In this document: positions 9,598-18,836 of the stretch, piece after piece
Layout of the letters: each line of letters begins with the position of its first letter
How positions within the stretch are numbered: the first letter of the stretch is position 1
Origin: Hoeflea algicola
GTDB taxonomy: Bacteria > Pseudomonadota > Alphaproteobacteria > Rhizobiales > Rhizobiaceae
Direction of reading: 5' to 3'
Length of the DNA stretch: 64,000 bases
Assembly (NCBI RefSeq): GCF_026619415.1
Contig: NZ_JAOVZR010000001.1
Span: 4,758,501-4,822,500, forward strand
Made by a program: the position numbers and the translations under genes
The notes under the pieces: model-generated
What the model was told of the DNA's origin: nothing
What the model saw: the letters and a program-made list of their open reading frames with translations, nothing else
Database searches by the model: none

Positions 9598-10518
9598 TCA
9601 ATCGGGCAGCGGGATAAACTCTTCTGCATCCCCCGGGACAATGTCGAAACGGCCGCTGCGCCACTCCGCCTTGGCCTGCTCGATGCGTTCTTTCGACGAG
9701 GAAACGAAGTTCCACCAGATATGGCGTTTGGTGGGAATGCTGTCGCCGCCAAACAGCATCATGCGTGCGCCGGACGTGCCGGCAGTTATTGTGATGGCGT
9801 CGCCGGGTCGGAACACCAGCAACTGATCCGGGCCAAACCGGTCACCGGCGATTTCGACCTCGCCTTCCAGCAGATACAGCGCCCGTTCCTCCCAATTGGC
9901 ATCAAACGGTGCCGAGGTCGAGGGCGCCAGTGCCAGATCCACATAGAGCGTGCCGATGTGCTGCGGCACCGGAGAGACCAGCCCGCCAAAATTGCCCATC
10001 ACCACGCGGCCGTGCACGCCCGCATCGGTGATTTCGGGTAATGCCGCAATGTCGGTATGCGAGAATACCGGATCGGTTTCTTCAAGATGGTCGGGCAGCG
10101 CCAGCCAGGTTTGCAGTCCTGACATCGGCATGTCGCCGCCACGCATTTCCTCGGGCGAGCGCTCTGAATGAACAATCCCGCGACCGGCTGTCATCAGGTT
10201 CACGTCGCCGGGCTTGATCACCATTTCCGTGCCCAGACTGTCGCGGTGGCGGATCGCGCCGTCAAACAGGTAGGTTACAGTCGACAGTCCGATATGCGGG
10301 TGCGGTCGCACGTCCATGAAATCACCGGCGCGGAGAATGGCCGGGCCCATGCGGTCAAAAAAGATGAACGGACCGACCATCCGGCGGCGCGCTGTCGGCA
10401 ACGCCCGCTTGACCGAAAAACCGCCGATATCGCGCGAGGATGGGATGATCAGATGTTCGATCGCATCACAGGAAAAGGCGTCGCCGGGTTCCGGGTCGCC
10501 GCCGGGGAAAAAGCTCAT
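9598..10518 (-). CDS. Pirin family protein (bicupin)
   Basis: A 306-residue double-cupin protein. The N-terminal cupin shows the metal-binding histidines in VRPHPHIGLSTVTYLFDG and GRGIVHSERSPEE. The C-terminal cupin has the weaker VEIAGDRFGPDQLLVF pattern. Bacterial pirins are cytoplasmic; some have quercetinase activity and some bind pyruvate dehydrogenase, but most are uncharacterised. The start chosen is the ATG at 10516-10518 (MSFFPGGDPEPGD); the open frame runs further upstream without an initiating context. The gene sits 23 nt after xseB, so it probably belongs to the deacetylase-xseB unit. Confidence 0.9.
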   Translation of the reverse strand: MSFFPGGDPEPGDAFSCDAIEHLIIPSSRDIGGFSVKRALPTARRRMVGPFIFFDRMGPAILRAGDFMDVRPHPHIGLSTVTYLFDGAIRHRDSLGTEMVIKPGDVNLMTAGRGIVHSERSPEEMRGGDMPMSGLQTWLALPDHLEETDPVFSHTDIAALPEITDAGVHGRVVMGNFGGLVSPVPQHIGTLYVDLALAPSTSAPFDANWEERALYLLEGEVEIAGDRFGPDQLLVFRPGDAITITAGTSGARMMLFGGDSIPTKRHIWWNFVSSSKERIEQAKAEWRSGRFDIVPGDAEEFIPLPD

Positions 10519-10541
10519 GCCATGCTCCTGTGTCCGCGTTT

Positions 10542-10787
10542 CTATTTGGTATCGAGCGGCTCGGTCGCGGTCGGCTGGCCCTGCCGGTCGAGGCGGATCT
10601 TCTCGATCCGTTTCTCGGCGGCTGACAGCAGCTTTTCGCAATGGGCCTTCAGCGCTTCGCCGCGTTCATAGATCTCGATCGACTTGTCGAGCGCCACGTC
10701 GCCGCGTTCGAGCTGCTCGACGATACGTTCGAGTTCGGAGACTGCAGCTTCGAAGCTCATCTCGGAAATGTCGTTGGCTTGGCTCAT
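10542..10787 (-). CDS. xseB: Exodeoxyribonuclease VII small subunit
   Basis: An 81-residue protein with the XseB pattern [42 protein letters not shown]..., two predicted helices that wrap the large subunit XseA. ExoVII degrades single-stranded DNA in both directions. The length is normal. Its start is only 3 nt from the stop of the deacetylase gene upstream, an arrangement widely seen in Rhizobiales. The xseA gene is not in the window. Confidence 0.93.
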   Translation of the reverse strand: MSQANDISEMSFEAAVSELERIVEQLERGDVALDKSIEIYERGEALKAHCEKLLSAAEKRIEKIRLDRQGQPTATEPLDTK

Positions 10788-10790
10788 CGA

Positions 10791-11720
10791 TCAACCTTTT
10801 TGCAGGCGCATGACATGGGCGGCCGCCGATTCGGCAAGACCAACCAGATCATACCCGCCTTCGAGCAGGCTGACGACCCGGTCATTGGCGTGACGGCCGG
10901 CGATTTCCATCACCTTGCCTGTGGCCCAGTCGAAATCGTTAGCCACCAGGTTGATTTCGGCCAGCGGGTCGCGGTGGTGGGCGTCGAACCCGGCCGAGAT
11001 GATGATCAGATCCACATGCGCAGCCTCAAGCGCCGGCAGGATCCGGGTGCGGAACGCCTCGTGAAAATGGTCGCTGCCGTCATTGGTCGACAGTGGCGCG
11101 TTGAAGATGTTGCCCTTGCCGGTCTCGCCCAGCGCACCGGTGCCCGGATAAAGCGGCATCTGGTGGGTGGAGAAGTAGAACACGCTTTCGTCGTCCCAGA
11201 AAATGTCCTGCGTACCGTTACCGTGGTGAACATCCCAATCAACGATCGCCACCCGCTCTGCGCCATGAACCTTTTGCGCGTGCCGCGCAGCGATCGCCGC
11301 CTGGTTGAACAGACAGAACCCCATCGAGCGGTCTTTCTCGGCATGGTGTCCCGGCGGGCGCGTGGCGACGAAGGCGTTGTCGGCTTCCTTGGCAAACACT
11401 GCATCGACCGCCGCCATTGCCCCGCCAACCGAGATCAGGGCCGCTTCCATTGCCCGCGGGCCTGCCACCGTATCGGCATCGATTTGCGCCATGCCAGATT
11501 CGGGGATCGCCGCGCGGACCCGCGCGAGATGTGATTCCGGGTGTGCCAGCAGCACGCTTTCAGCCGCCGCCTCCGGCGCCAGATGGCGTTCGAGCGAGGC
11601 AAAATGCTCGTGTTCAAAGACTGCCTCGAGCGCCCTTAACCGGTCCGGACGTTCCGGGTGGCCGGTGGGCACTATGTGTTCGAGGCCGATGGGATTGGAA
11701 TAATAAAACGTGCTCATCAT
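10791..11720 (-). CDS. Histone deacetylase family protein (class II-like acetylpolyamine/acuC type)
   Basis: A 309-residue zinc hydrolase of the arginase/deacetylase superfamily. It contains the zinc-binding segment VDWDVHHGNGTQDIFW, the FCLFNQAAIAARHA helix, RPPGHHAEK, and SAGFDAHHRDPLAE with the second metal Asp. Such bacterial enzymes remove acetyl groups from lysines, polyamines or other small acetylated substrates; the true substrate is not predictable here. MMST begins with two Met codons, and the second (11715-11717) is equally good. First gene of the minus-strand run deacetylase-xseB-pirin. Confidence 0.92.
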   Translation of the reverse strand: MMSTFYYSNPIGLEHIVPTGHPERPDRLRALEAVFEHEHFASLERHLAPEAAAESVLLAHPESHLARVRAAIPESGMAQIDADTVAGPRAMEAALISVGGAMAAVDAVFAKEADNAFVATRPPGHHAEKDRSMGFCLFNQAAIAARHAQKVHGAERVAIVDWDVHHGNGTQDIFWDDESVFYFSTHQMPLYPGTGALGETGKGNIFNAPLSTNDGSDHFHEAFRTRILPALEAAHVDLIIISAGFDAHHRDPLAEINLVANDFDWATGKVMEIAGRHANDRVVSLLEGGYDLVGLAESAAAHVMRLQKG

Positions 11721-11895
11721 TTCTATCTAGCGATGAAACCTCGACGATTCCAGTGCCGAGCGCCTTTGCCCCCTGCATCTGTTTGGCTGCAGCGGCAGAC
11801 GTCCGAGGCCGGCGCCGTGGAGCCTGTGCGCCTGCAAGCCCGCAGAAGTGCCAAATTGACGCGGCTTTTCCCTGCAGCCCCTACGTGCAGATTCG

Positions 11896-11909
11896 TTGAT
11901 CTAGATCAA
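11896..11909. promoter_or_regulatory. Perfect FNR/FnrL-type operator upstream of ubiTUV
   Basis: TTGATCTAGATCAA matches the FNR consensus TTGAT-N4-ATCAA at every fixed position and is itself a perfect palindrome. Its centre is about 92 nt before the ubiT ATG. FNR and its alphaproteobacterial relatives (FnrL, FixK-like) activate genes under low oxygen. The downstream genes encode oxygen-independent ubiquinone synthesis, so the site fits the function. Confidence 0.85.
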
Positions 11910-11994
11910 AAGCCGGTATCGGCCCTGTGTTACCCCAAACCATCAGTCGAGCGATCCGATGTCGGATTGATCGCATATCCCGAAGGTTGGCGAG

Positions 11995-12555
11995 ATGCCG
12001 CACCAGACAAGCCGCGCAGCACCGGCTCTGCCCCGGCAGTCGGTTTTTGCTGCTGACAATTTGCCAAGGCTCATCGGCAAGATCACGGCGCCACTGCCGC
12101 TGTTTCCGATTCAGTCGATCCTGCGGCGGATGGTGCGGGAAGTGGCGCGGCAGCGTCCGGAACTGTTCGAGCGGCTCGGCCCGCACATCCATTCCACCTA
12201 TGTCATCGATGTTGCCGAGTTGTCATTTGTCCTGCGTTTGCGACCTGATCCGGATGCACCCGGCCTGACCGCACACAGACGCACCGAGCAACTCGACCCT
12301 GATGCCACAATTGCCGGCCCGTTTTCGGCCTTGTTTGATGTCATGGACGGCACTGCAGATTCCGACGCGCTGTTTTTCTCCAGAGATATTTCCATCAGCG
12401 GCAACACCGAAGCCGCAGTCTGCCTGCGCAGTGCGCTCGATGATCTTGAAGGCTCGATTATCGAGGATCTGGTGCATATGAGCGGGCCACTCTACGCCCC
12501 GCTGCGGTTCGCGTTGACGCGGCTGCGCAAGGCAAAACCGGGAGACCAGCCATGA
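11995..12555 (+). CDS. ubiT: UbiT, SCP2-domain lipid-binding factor for O2-independent ubiquinone synthesis
   Basis: A 186-residue protein with a predicted SCP2 sterol-carrier fold over about residues 45-175 (DVAELSFVLRLRPD, DGTADSDALFFSRDISISGNTEAAVCLRSALD). UbiT binds ubiquinone intermediates and works with UbiU and UbiV, which hydroxylate the ring without O2. The adjacent peptidase-U32-like genes ubiU and ubiV make the assignment firm. The ATG is preceded by GAAGG. The stop overlaps the ubiU start (ATGA at 12552-12555), showing translational coupling. The FNR box 90 nt upstream implies induction at low oxygen. Confidence 0.9.
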   Translation: MPHQTSRAAPALPRQSVFAADNLPRLIGKITAPLPLFPIQSILRRMVREVARQRPELFERLGPHIHSTYVIDVAELSFVLRLRPDPDAPGLTAHRRTEQLDPDATIAGPFSALFDVMDGTADSDALFFSRDISISGNTEAAVCLRSALDDLEGSIIEDLVHMSGPLYAPLRFALTRLRKAKPGDQP

Positions 12556-13569
12556 CCGAGCCCGCACTGAGCCGCAAACCAGAGCTGGTTTGCCCGGCGG
12601 GAACCCCGGCGGCGTTGCGCACCGCGGTCGATGCCGGCGCCGACGCGATCTATTGCGGCCTGGCTAACGAAACCAATGCCAGAAATTTTGCCGGGTTGAA
12701 TTTTTCCGCCGACTCGCTGGCCCAGTCGATTGTCTATGCCCATGAGCGCAATGCCCAGGTGTTGCTGGCCGTCAACTCGTTCGCCACCGCGCCGCGCACG
12801 CAGCTGTGGAAGGATCTCGGTCGATATTGCAGCCGAACTCGGCGCCGATGCGGTCATTGTCGCCGATATCGGCGTGGCGGCTTACGTGGCGGCACGTCAT
12901 CGGGGTTTGCGGTTGCATCTGTCGGTGCAGGCAGGCGCATCCTCGCCAGAGGCAATCCGATATTATTGCGAGCAGTTTGGCGTCAAGCGGGTGGTGTTGC
13001 CGCGGATTCTCACGGTCGCCGAAATCAGCGCCATCCATCGCCAGATCCCGTGCGAGATCGAGGCCTTCGTGTTCGGCAATATCGGCATGATGTCGGAAGG
13101 GCGCTGCAGCCTGACCAACTATGCCACTGGCGTGTCCACCAACATGCATGGCGTTTGTTCGCCGGCCAGCGCGGTGCAATATGTTAGCCAGCCCGATGGC
13201 GGCACATCGGCGGAACTGGGGCCGTTCGACATTGATTGCTATTCGGCCGAACAAAGCACCGGCTACCCGACAATCTGCAAGGGCCGCTATACCAATGCCG
13301 ACCGGCCGGAGCCTTATTACGCGTTCGAGGAACCGATTACCCTCAACCTGTCCTCGTTGCTGCCCGATCTGATGAATGCCGGCGTTACCGCCCTGAAGAT
13401 AGAGGGCAGGCAGCGCTCGCGCTCCTATGTGCAGATGGTGGTATCGGCCTTCCGCCGTGCAGTTGACGACATATCCACAGGCCAGAGACCGGATCTGAGT
13501 GGTCTCGCGCAATTGTCCGAAGGCGGCAAGGAGACCCAGGGCGCCTTCAAGACCAAGAAGTGGAGATGA
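12552..13569 (+). CDS. ubiU: UbiU, U32-family O2-independent ubiquinone hydroxylase subunit, single-base frameshift near 12815-12822
   Basis: Member of the peptidase U32 family that forms the UbiU-UbiV complex hydroxylating ubiquinone precursors with prephenate as donor (E. coli knowledge). The N-terminus has the hallmark ELVCPAGTPAALRTAVDAGADAIY (residues 11-34). After LWKDL the frame must change to read VDIAAELGADAVIVAD. One extra base lies in the sequence CTCGGTCG near 12815-12822. The remainder carries the iron-sulfur cysteine pattern GRCSLTNYA / HGVCSPA and the ALKIEGRQRS motif. Restored length is about 338 aa, normal for UbiU. Its TGA overlaps the ubiV ATG (13566-13569). Both junctions being intact argues for a sequencing indel. 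Confidence 0.87.
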
Positions 13570-14474
13570 CGGTGACCGCAAACCTGACCATGGGACCGGT
13601 GCTGTTTCACTGGCCCGAACAGCAAAAACGAGATTTCTGGTTCCGGATCGCCGACGAGGCGCCTGTCGATGTTGCCTATCTGGGCGAAGTCGTGTGCTCG
13701 AAGCGCACGCCGTTTTTTGATCACAGCCTCGAAGCTGTTGCCGAGCGACTGCAGCGCGGCGGCAAGCGGGTGGTCTGGTCAACGCTGGTAGAGGTCGTCA
13801 ACAAGCTTGACCGCAAGGTCATCGAATCTTTCTGCGGTTTTGACGAAGTCGAGGCCAATGACGTCTCGGCGCTGCACTATCTGACAGGCAGGCCGCACCG
13901 GATCGGCCAGTATCTCAACATCTACAACGAGGAGACGGTGCGCCATTTGTCCAACAACGGCGCCACCCATTTCTGCCTGCCGGTGGAATTGCCGATGCCG
14001 GCGGTGGCGGAACTGGCGAAAGCGGCTGGTGAAACCGGCGCAGGCGTCGAGGTGCAGGTGTTTGGCAAAGTATCATTGGCGCTGTCGGCGCGCTGCTACC
14101 ACGCCCGTGCCCATAACCGCACCAAGGACAATTGCCAATTTGTCTGCGAAAAAGACCCTGACGGCATGGATCTGAAAACCCACTCCGGCAAACCGTTCCT
14201 GTCAGTCAACGGTATTCAGACCCTGTCGGAAAAATACCTGACCCTGTCCTCCGAATTGCCGGCGCTGGAAGAGGCAGGTGTGACGGCCTTCAGGCTGTCG
14301 CCCCACAGCTGCGACATGGTCCAGGTAGCATCAGCCTATCGGCAACTGCTCGATGGCGAGATCAGCGCCAGCGAACTCGATGCCATTCTCGACCAGACGA
14401 GCGTTCCCGCGCAGCGGATGAACGGGTTTGTGCACGGCAAGCCCGGGTTTCAATACGTGGCCAACCAGTCCTGA
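13566..14474 (+). CDS. ubiV: UbiV, U32-family O2-independent ubiquinone hydroxylase subunit
   Basis: A 302-residue partner of UbiU. It opens TVTANLTMGPVLFHWPEQQKRDFW and contains YLGEVVCSKRTPFF, the cysteine-rich CYHARAHNRTKDNCQFVCEK segment that binds a 4Fe-4S cluster in UbiV, and the SVNGIQTLSEKYL segment. I chose the ATG at 13566, which overlaps the ubiU stop, over a GTG two codons earlier. Third gene of the FNR-linked ubiTUV unit. With UbiT and UbiU it allows quinone synthesis during anaerobic respiration such as denitrification. Confidence 0.92.
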   Translation: MTVTANLTMGPVLFHWPEQQKRDFWFRIADEAPVDVAYLGEVVCSKRTPFFDHSLEAVAERLQRGGKRVVWSTLVEVVNKLDRKVIESFCGFDEVEANDVSALHYLTGRPHRIGQYLNIYNEETVRHLSNNGATHFCLPVELPMPAVAELAKAAGETGAGVEVQVFGKVSLALSARCYHARAHNRTKDNCQFVCEKDPDGMDLKTHSGKPFLSVNGIQTLSEKYLTLSSELPALEEAGVTAFRLSPHSCDMVQVASAYRQLLDGEISASELDAILDQTSVPAQRMNGFVHGKPGFQYVANQS

Positions 14475-14586
14475 GGGCACGCATTTCGCCGGGGCCGCGC
14501 TGCCAGTCATGGAAGGTTCCGGGAGCAGGGGCAGGAAAGTGCGGCTTATTGCTTGAACAAACAGCGAACATGTGTACCCTCTACGC

Positions 14587-15783
14587 ATGGTCATTGAACT
14601 ATCGAACAGAGCGGCGCGGCGGATCTTTCTCGCCAAACAGGGGCTTTCAGCCCAGCCGTCACGGGCATTGTCCAAGCCCGATCTGCTGCAAATGATCCAT
14701 GATCTCGGTTTCGTGCAGGTCGACAGCATCGCCACTGTCGAGCGCGCCCATCAGCAGATCATCTTCTCGCGCAACCAGACTTACAAACGCGATCACCTGC
14801 GCCAATTGCTGGAAGAGGACCGGGCGCTGTTCGAGCACTGGACCCACGATGCCTCGATTGTTCCTACTGCGTTTTATCCCTATTGGAAGCACCGCTTTGC
14901 CCGCAAGGAACAGCGGATGCGCGAGCGCTGGGCGAAATGGCACGGCAAAGGCTTCGACAAGTCATTTGATGAAACCTATCAACGCATTGTCGAAAACGGT
15001 GCTGTGCTGGCCCGCGAGGTCAGGCAGACCGGTCACAAATCCGGCGGCTGGTGGGAGTGGCATCCATCGAAGACCGCGCTGGAATTCCTCTGGCAAACAG
15101 GAAAGCTTGCGATTCGTGGCCGGGAGAATTTCCAGAAGATCTATGACCTGAGCGAACGGGTGATCCCGGATCATCACCGCGAGAGCGAGGTTACGCATGC
15201 AGCCTTCGTTGACTGGGCCTGTCGCGCCGCACTCGAGCGGCTCGGCTTTGCCACCCATGGCGAGATCTCGGCGTTTTGGGACCTGGTTTCGCCGGAGGAG
15301 GCCAAGGGCTGGGTTGCGGCAAACCGCGATACGCTCGACGATGTCGAAATCGAGTGCGTCGGCGGCGGCAAGGCGCGCGCTTGCTACGCATTCTCTCATC
15401 TGTCGGCAAATGCCGACGACTGGCCTGAACCACCCGCCCGCATCCGCGTACTCAGCCCTTTCGATCCGCTGCTGCGCGGCCGCGACAGGGCCGAGCGCTT
15501 GTTCGGCTTTCGCTACCGCATCGAGGTGTTCGTCCCCGCAGCCAAGCGCGAATTTGGCTACTACGTATTCCCGCTGCTTGAAGGCGACAGGCTGATCGGC
15601 CGCATCGACATGAAGGCCGACCGCAAGACGGGCACGCTCAATGTCACTCGGCTGTGGCTGGAACCGAAAATCCGCGCCTCAGCGGGCCGCATGGCCCGGC
15701 TCGATGCCGAACTCGCCCGCGTTGCCCGTTTCGCCGGTGTCAGCGACATTGTCTATGCGGAAGGCTGGAATCGGCCATCGTGA
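14587..15783 (+). CDS. Winged-helix DNA glycosylase (AlkX/YcaQ family)
   Basis: A 398-residue member of the HTH_42/YcaQ family, whose E. coli member unhooks interstrand crosslinks and other bulky alkylated bases. It shows an N-terminal winged helix (LSNRAARRIFLAKQGLS...DLGFVQVDSI), the conserved VERAHQQIIFSRN and FEHWTHDASIVP segments (about residues 50-100), and the later SPFDPLLRGRDRAERLFGFRYRIE block. I chose ATG at 14587; an in-frame GTG is five codons upstream. It probably has its own promoter, as 112 nt separate it from ubiV. Confidence 0.9.
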   Translation: MVIELSNRAARRIFLAKQGLSAQPSRALSKPDLLQMIHDLGFVQVDSIATVERAHQQIIFSRNQTYKRDHLRQLLEEDRALFEHWTHDASIVPTAFYPYWKHRFARKEQRMRERWAKWHGKGFDKSFDETYQRIVENGAVLAREVRQTGHKSGGWWEWHPSKTALEFLWQTGKLAIRGRENFQKIYDLSERVIPDHHRESEVTHAAFVDWACRAALERLGFATHGEISAFWDLVSPEEAKGWVAANRDTLDDVEIECVGGGKARACYAFSHLSANADDWPEPPARIRVLSPFDPLLRGRDRAERLFGFRYRIEVFVPAAKREFGYYVFPLLEGDRLIGRIDMKADRKTGTLNVTRLWLEPKIRASAGRMARLDAELARVARFAGVSDIVYAEGWNRPS

Positions 15784-15866
15784 ATTTGCTCGGCGCTCAA
15801 ATTGCTTCCATTTCAAGGTGAACCGCTCTAATCCGGGTGGTCAGAAATCGAATGCGAGACAATTCC

Positions 15867-16637
15867 ATGAGCAGGCCTGTCATCGGCGTCATCGGCAATA
15901 CCTACAGTGTGGAAAACAGGTTTTCTGTTCAGATGGCCGGGGAGAACAACCTACAGGCCGTCGCCGATGTCGCGGACGCCTTGCCGCTGATTTTCGCTGG
16001 CGATCCACAAATGACGGACATATCGGACTTGCTGGACGTGGTGGATGGCATACTGCTGACTGGAGCCAGGGCAAATGTCCACCCAAGCCGGTTTGGCGCC
16101 GAACCCGATCCCCGGCATGAGCCCTATGATGAGGGGCGGGATTCAATTGCCCTGCCGCTGATCGAGGCTTGCGTCGAACGAGCTGTCCCGCTGTTCGGGA
16201 TATGCCGCGGCTTTCAGGAAATGAACGTCGCAGGCGGCGGCTCGCTGCATCCGGAAATCCGCGAATTGCCGGGACGGATTAACCACCGCATGCCGCGCCT
16301 TGAAACAGGCGAAATCCACCCTGATCCAACTGTCGTTTTCGCTGACCGCCATAATGTCCGGCTGATCCCGGATGGCGTCTTCGCCCGCATTCTGGGAAGC
16401 GACCTGGTCCGAGTCAATTCGCTGCACGGCCAGGGTGTTCTCGAACTCGGCGACAAAATCATCGCCGAAGGCGTGGCTGAAGACGGCACCATCGAAGCTA
16501 TTCGTTTCAAGGATGCGGACGGCTTCGCGCTCGGCGTTCAATGGCACGCCGAATACGACCCGCAGAAAAATCCGGTGAACAGGTCGCTGTTTCAGGCCTT
16601 CGGTGAGGCAGTGAAAGCTTACAAGCGTTCTAGATGA
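15867..16637 (+). CDS. Class I glutamine amidotransferase-like, gamma-glutamyl-gamma-aminobutyrate hydrolase (PuuD-like) family
   Basis: A 256-residue protein. The nucleophile elbow LFGICRGFQEMNVAGGG gives the catalytic Cys (about residue 113), and the VQWHAEYDP motif near the C-terminus gives the His-Glu pair. LLTGARANVHP and RVNSLHGQGV are also family features. PuuD releases GABA from gamma-glutamyl-GABA in putrescine breakdown, but rhizobial homologues are poorly defined and no puu genes are adjacent. Starts at 15867 (MSRPVIGVIG) and 15852 are both possible; the first begins exactly at the fold. Its 3' end overlaps that of ribBX by 8 nt, tail to tail. Confidence 0.87.
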   Translation: MSRPVIGVIGNTYSVENRFSVQMAGENNLQAVADVADALPLIFAGDPQMTDISDLLDVVDGILLTGARANVHPSRFGAEPDPRHEPYDEGRDSIALPLIEACVERAVPLFGICRGFQEMNVAGGGSLHPEIRELPGRINHRMPRLETGEIHPDPTVVFADRHNVRLIPDGVFARILGSDLVRVNSLHGQGVLELGDKIIAEGVAEDGTIEAIRFKDADGFALGVQWHAEYDPQKNPVNRSLFQAFGEAVKAYKRSR

Positions 16638-17730
16638 TCTCGGTCGAGGCTATCTTGATGCCAAAACCTTCGAGCCCGACATAATGGCGTTCGCGCGAGG
16701 CATAGAGCTTGATAGAGGTGATGCCGAGATCCTTCAGGATCTGCGCGCCAAGCCCGATTTCCAACCATTCGTCTTCGCGCGCCTGCGCTTCGGCATGGCC
16801 TTCGCCCTCAATCACGGTGGTCCGGCGTGACGCCTGCGGCCCGACGCCGACCGAGCCCTCGCGCAGATAGATCACCACGCCGCGGCCCTCCGACGCCATC
16901 TTCTCCATCACCGCGTTCATCGGTTCCTGTTTTGAGAACACGTCATTGACCACCGATTCCTGGTGTAACCGCACTGGCACGCCAACGCCGTCGCGGATGT
17001 CGCCAAAGACGACCGCCAGATGGTGCATCGGATCCCATGGCAGCTTGTAGGTAAAGGCCTTGGCCTTGCCCGCCACAGTTTCCACCTCAAAGCTGTCGAT
17101 ATGCTCGATCAGCGTTTCCTTGCGCTGCCGGTAGGCGATCAGATCAGCCACCGAAACCTGCTTGAGCCCGTGCTTGGCGGAAAAACTATCGACCTGCTCG
17201 CCGCGCGTCACCGTACCGTCGTCATTGACCAGTTCGCAGATCACGGCGATCGGAGGCAGGCTGGCGAGCTTGCACAGGTCAACCGCGGCTTCCGTGTGGC
17301 CCGAGCGCATCAGCACGCCGCCCTCGCGCGCGATCAGCGGAAAGATATGACCGGGACGGGTGAAATCGCTGGCGCCGGCATTCGGATTGGCCAGATTGCG
17401 TGCCGTCAGCGTCCGGTCATCGGCTGAAATACCGGTGGTGGTGCCGTGCTTGTAGTCTACCGACACTGTGAAAGCGGTGGTGTGGGCCGAATCATTATCG
17501 GCCACCATGGCGTTCAGGTTTAGCCGCTTGGCTTCCTCGCGCGGCATCGGCGTGCAGACAATACCGGATGTGTGGCGCACGATGAAGGCCATCTTTTCGG
17601 GCGTGCAATGAACTGCGGCGACAATCAGGTCACCTTCGTTCTCGCGTCCGCCATCATCGGTGACGACAACAATTTCACCGGCTTCAAAAGCGCGAATGGC
17701 GTCAACGACGCGGGCTTGATCATAGCTCAT
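16630..17730 (-). CDS. ribB: 3,4-dihydroxy-2-butanone-4-phosphate synthase with degenerate GTP cyclohydrolase II-like domain (RibBX type)
   Basis: A 366-residue riboflavin-pathway protein. Residues 1-205 are a complete RibB domain converting ribulose 5-phosphate to DHBP (DDGGRENEGDLIVAA, RSGHTEAAVDL). Residues 210-366 resemble GTP cyclohydrolase II, but the zinc-binding Cys triad is absent (the segment reads HQESVVNDVFSKQEPMNAV), so GTP cyclohydrolase activity is not expected. This RibBX layout is common in Proteobacteria and implies a separate ribA elsewhere. The start at 17730 (MSYDQARVVDAIRAF) is 11 nt after aroC, so the two are likely co-transcribed. No FMN riboswitch is visible upstream. 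Confidence 0.94.
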   Translation of the reverse strand: MSYDQARVVDAIRAFEAGEIVVVTDDGGRENEGDLIVAAVHCTPEKMAFIVRHTSGIVCTPMPREEAKRLNLNAMVADNDSAHTTAFTVSVDYKHGTTTGISADDRTLTARNLANPNAGASDFTRPGHIFPLIAREGGVLMRSGHTEAAVDLCKLASLPPIAVICELVNDDGTVTRGEQVDSFSAKHGLKQVSVADLIAYRQRKETLIEHIDSFEVETVAGKAKAFTYKLPWDPMHHLAVVFGDIRDGVGVPVRLHQESVVNDVFSKQEPMNAVMEKMASEGRGVVIYLREGSVGVGPQASRRTTVIEGEGHAEAQAREDEWLEIGLGAQILKDLGITSIKLYASRERHYVGLEGFGIKIASTEII

Positions 17731-17741
17731 AAGGCAGTCTC

Positions 17742-18836
17742 TCAATCGAGGCGGCCGGTCTGGCCGCGGTCTCTCAAATAATGGTCGGCCAGCGCGCAGG
17801 CGACCATGGCTTCACCGATCGGCACGGCGCGGATACCGACACAAGGATCATGCCGGCCTTTGGTTCGCACATCCACTTCGTTGCCATCGGCGTCGATCGA
17901 GCGACGCTCGTTGAGGATTGAGGAAGTGGGCTTGACCGCGAAACGGGCGATCACCGGCTGTCCGGTGGAGATGCCGCCCAGAATGCCACCGGCATTGTTG
18001 GACAGGAATACCGGCTCGCCATCGGCGCCGATGCGCATTTCGTCGGCATTTTCCTCGCCGCTGATCCGGGCCGCTTCGAAACCATTGCCGATCTCCACGC
18101 CCTTGACCGCGTTGATCGACATCAGGTTGGCGCAGATATCCTGATCGAGCTTGGCATAGATCGGCGCGCCGAGCCCGGCAGGCACATTCTCCGCCACCAC
18201 TTCAACAACGGCGCCGACAGATGAACCGGCCTTGCGGATGGTGTCGAGATAATTCTCCCAGACAGGCACGATTTCGGGGTCGGGGGCAAAGAACGGGTTG
18301 TTGTCGACTTCTGCCCAGTCCCAGTTGGCCCGGTTGATGGAATGGATGCCGATCTGTACCAAGGCGGCGCGGATCCTGATTGTGGGCACCACCAGCCGCG
18401 CCAGACCGCCGGCGGCAACACGGGCAGCGGTTTCTCGCGCCGAAGACCGTCCGCCGCCACGATAGTCGCGCACGCCGTATTTTGTGTCATAGGTATAATC
18501 GGCGTGACCGGGCCGGTAGCGCTTGGCAATGTCCGAATAGTCCTTCGAACGCTGGTCGGTGTTCTCGATCAACAGCGAGACCGGAGTACCGGTGGTGATC
18601 AGGCCGCCGTCATCTTCGCGCATCACGCCCGAGAGCACCTTGACCAGATCGTCTTCGCGGCGCTGGGTGACAAAGCGCGACTGACCCGGCTTGCGCTTGT
18701 CCATCCAGTGCTGCAGCTGCGCTTCGGTAAAGCGCAGGCCCGGAGGGCAGCCGTCAACAACACAGCCAAGTGCCGGTCCGTGGCTCTCGCCCCAGGTGGT
18801 CACGCGAAACAAATGGCCAAATGTGTTGTGCGACAT
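17742..18836 (-). CDS. aroC: Chorismate synthase
   Basis: Last step of the shikimate pathway, forming chorismate from 5-enolpyruvylshikimate 3-phosphate with reduced FMN as cofactor. At 364 aa it has normal length. It opens [33 protein letters not shown], the family's first signature, and contains [15 protein letters not shown] and the [17 protein letters not shown] signature. The ATG at 18834-18836 was chosen because the signature begins there. It is followed directly by ribBX; pairing an FMN-dependent enzyme with a flavin-biosynthesis gene is a sensible operon. Confidence 0.97.
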   Translation of the reverse strand: MSHNTFGHLFRVTTWGESHGPALGCVVDGCPPGLRFTEAQLQHWMDKRKPGQSRFVTQRREDDLVKVLSGVMREDDGGLITTGTPVSLLIENTDQRSKDYSDIAKRYRPGHADYTYDTKYGVRDYRGGGRSSARETAARVAAGGLARLVVPTIRIRAALVQIGIHSINRANWDWAEVDNNPFFAPDPEIVPVWENYLDTIRKAGSSVGAVVEVVAENVPAGLGAPIYAKLDQDICANLMSINAVKGVEIGNGFEAARISGEENADEMRIGADGEPVFLSNNAGGILGGISTGQPVIARFAVKPTSSILNERRSIDADGNEVDVRTKGRHDPCVGIRAVPIGEAMVACALADHYLRDRGQTGRLD

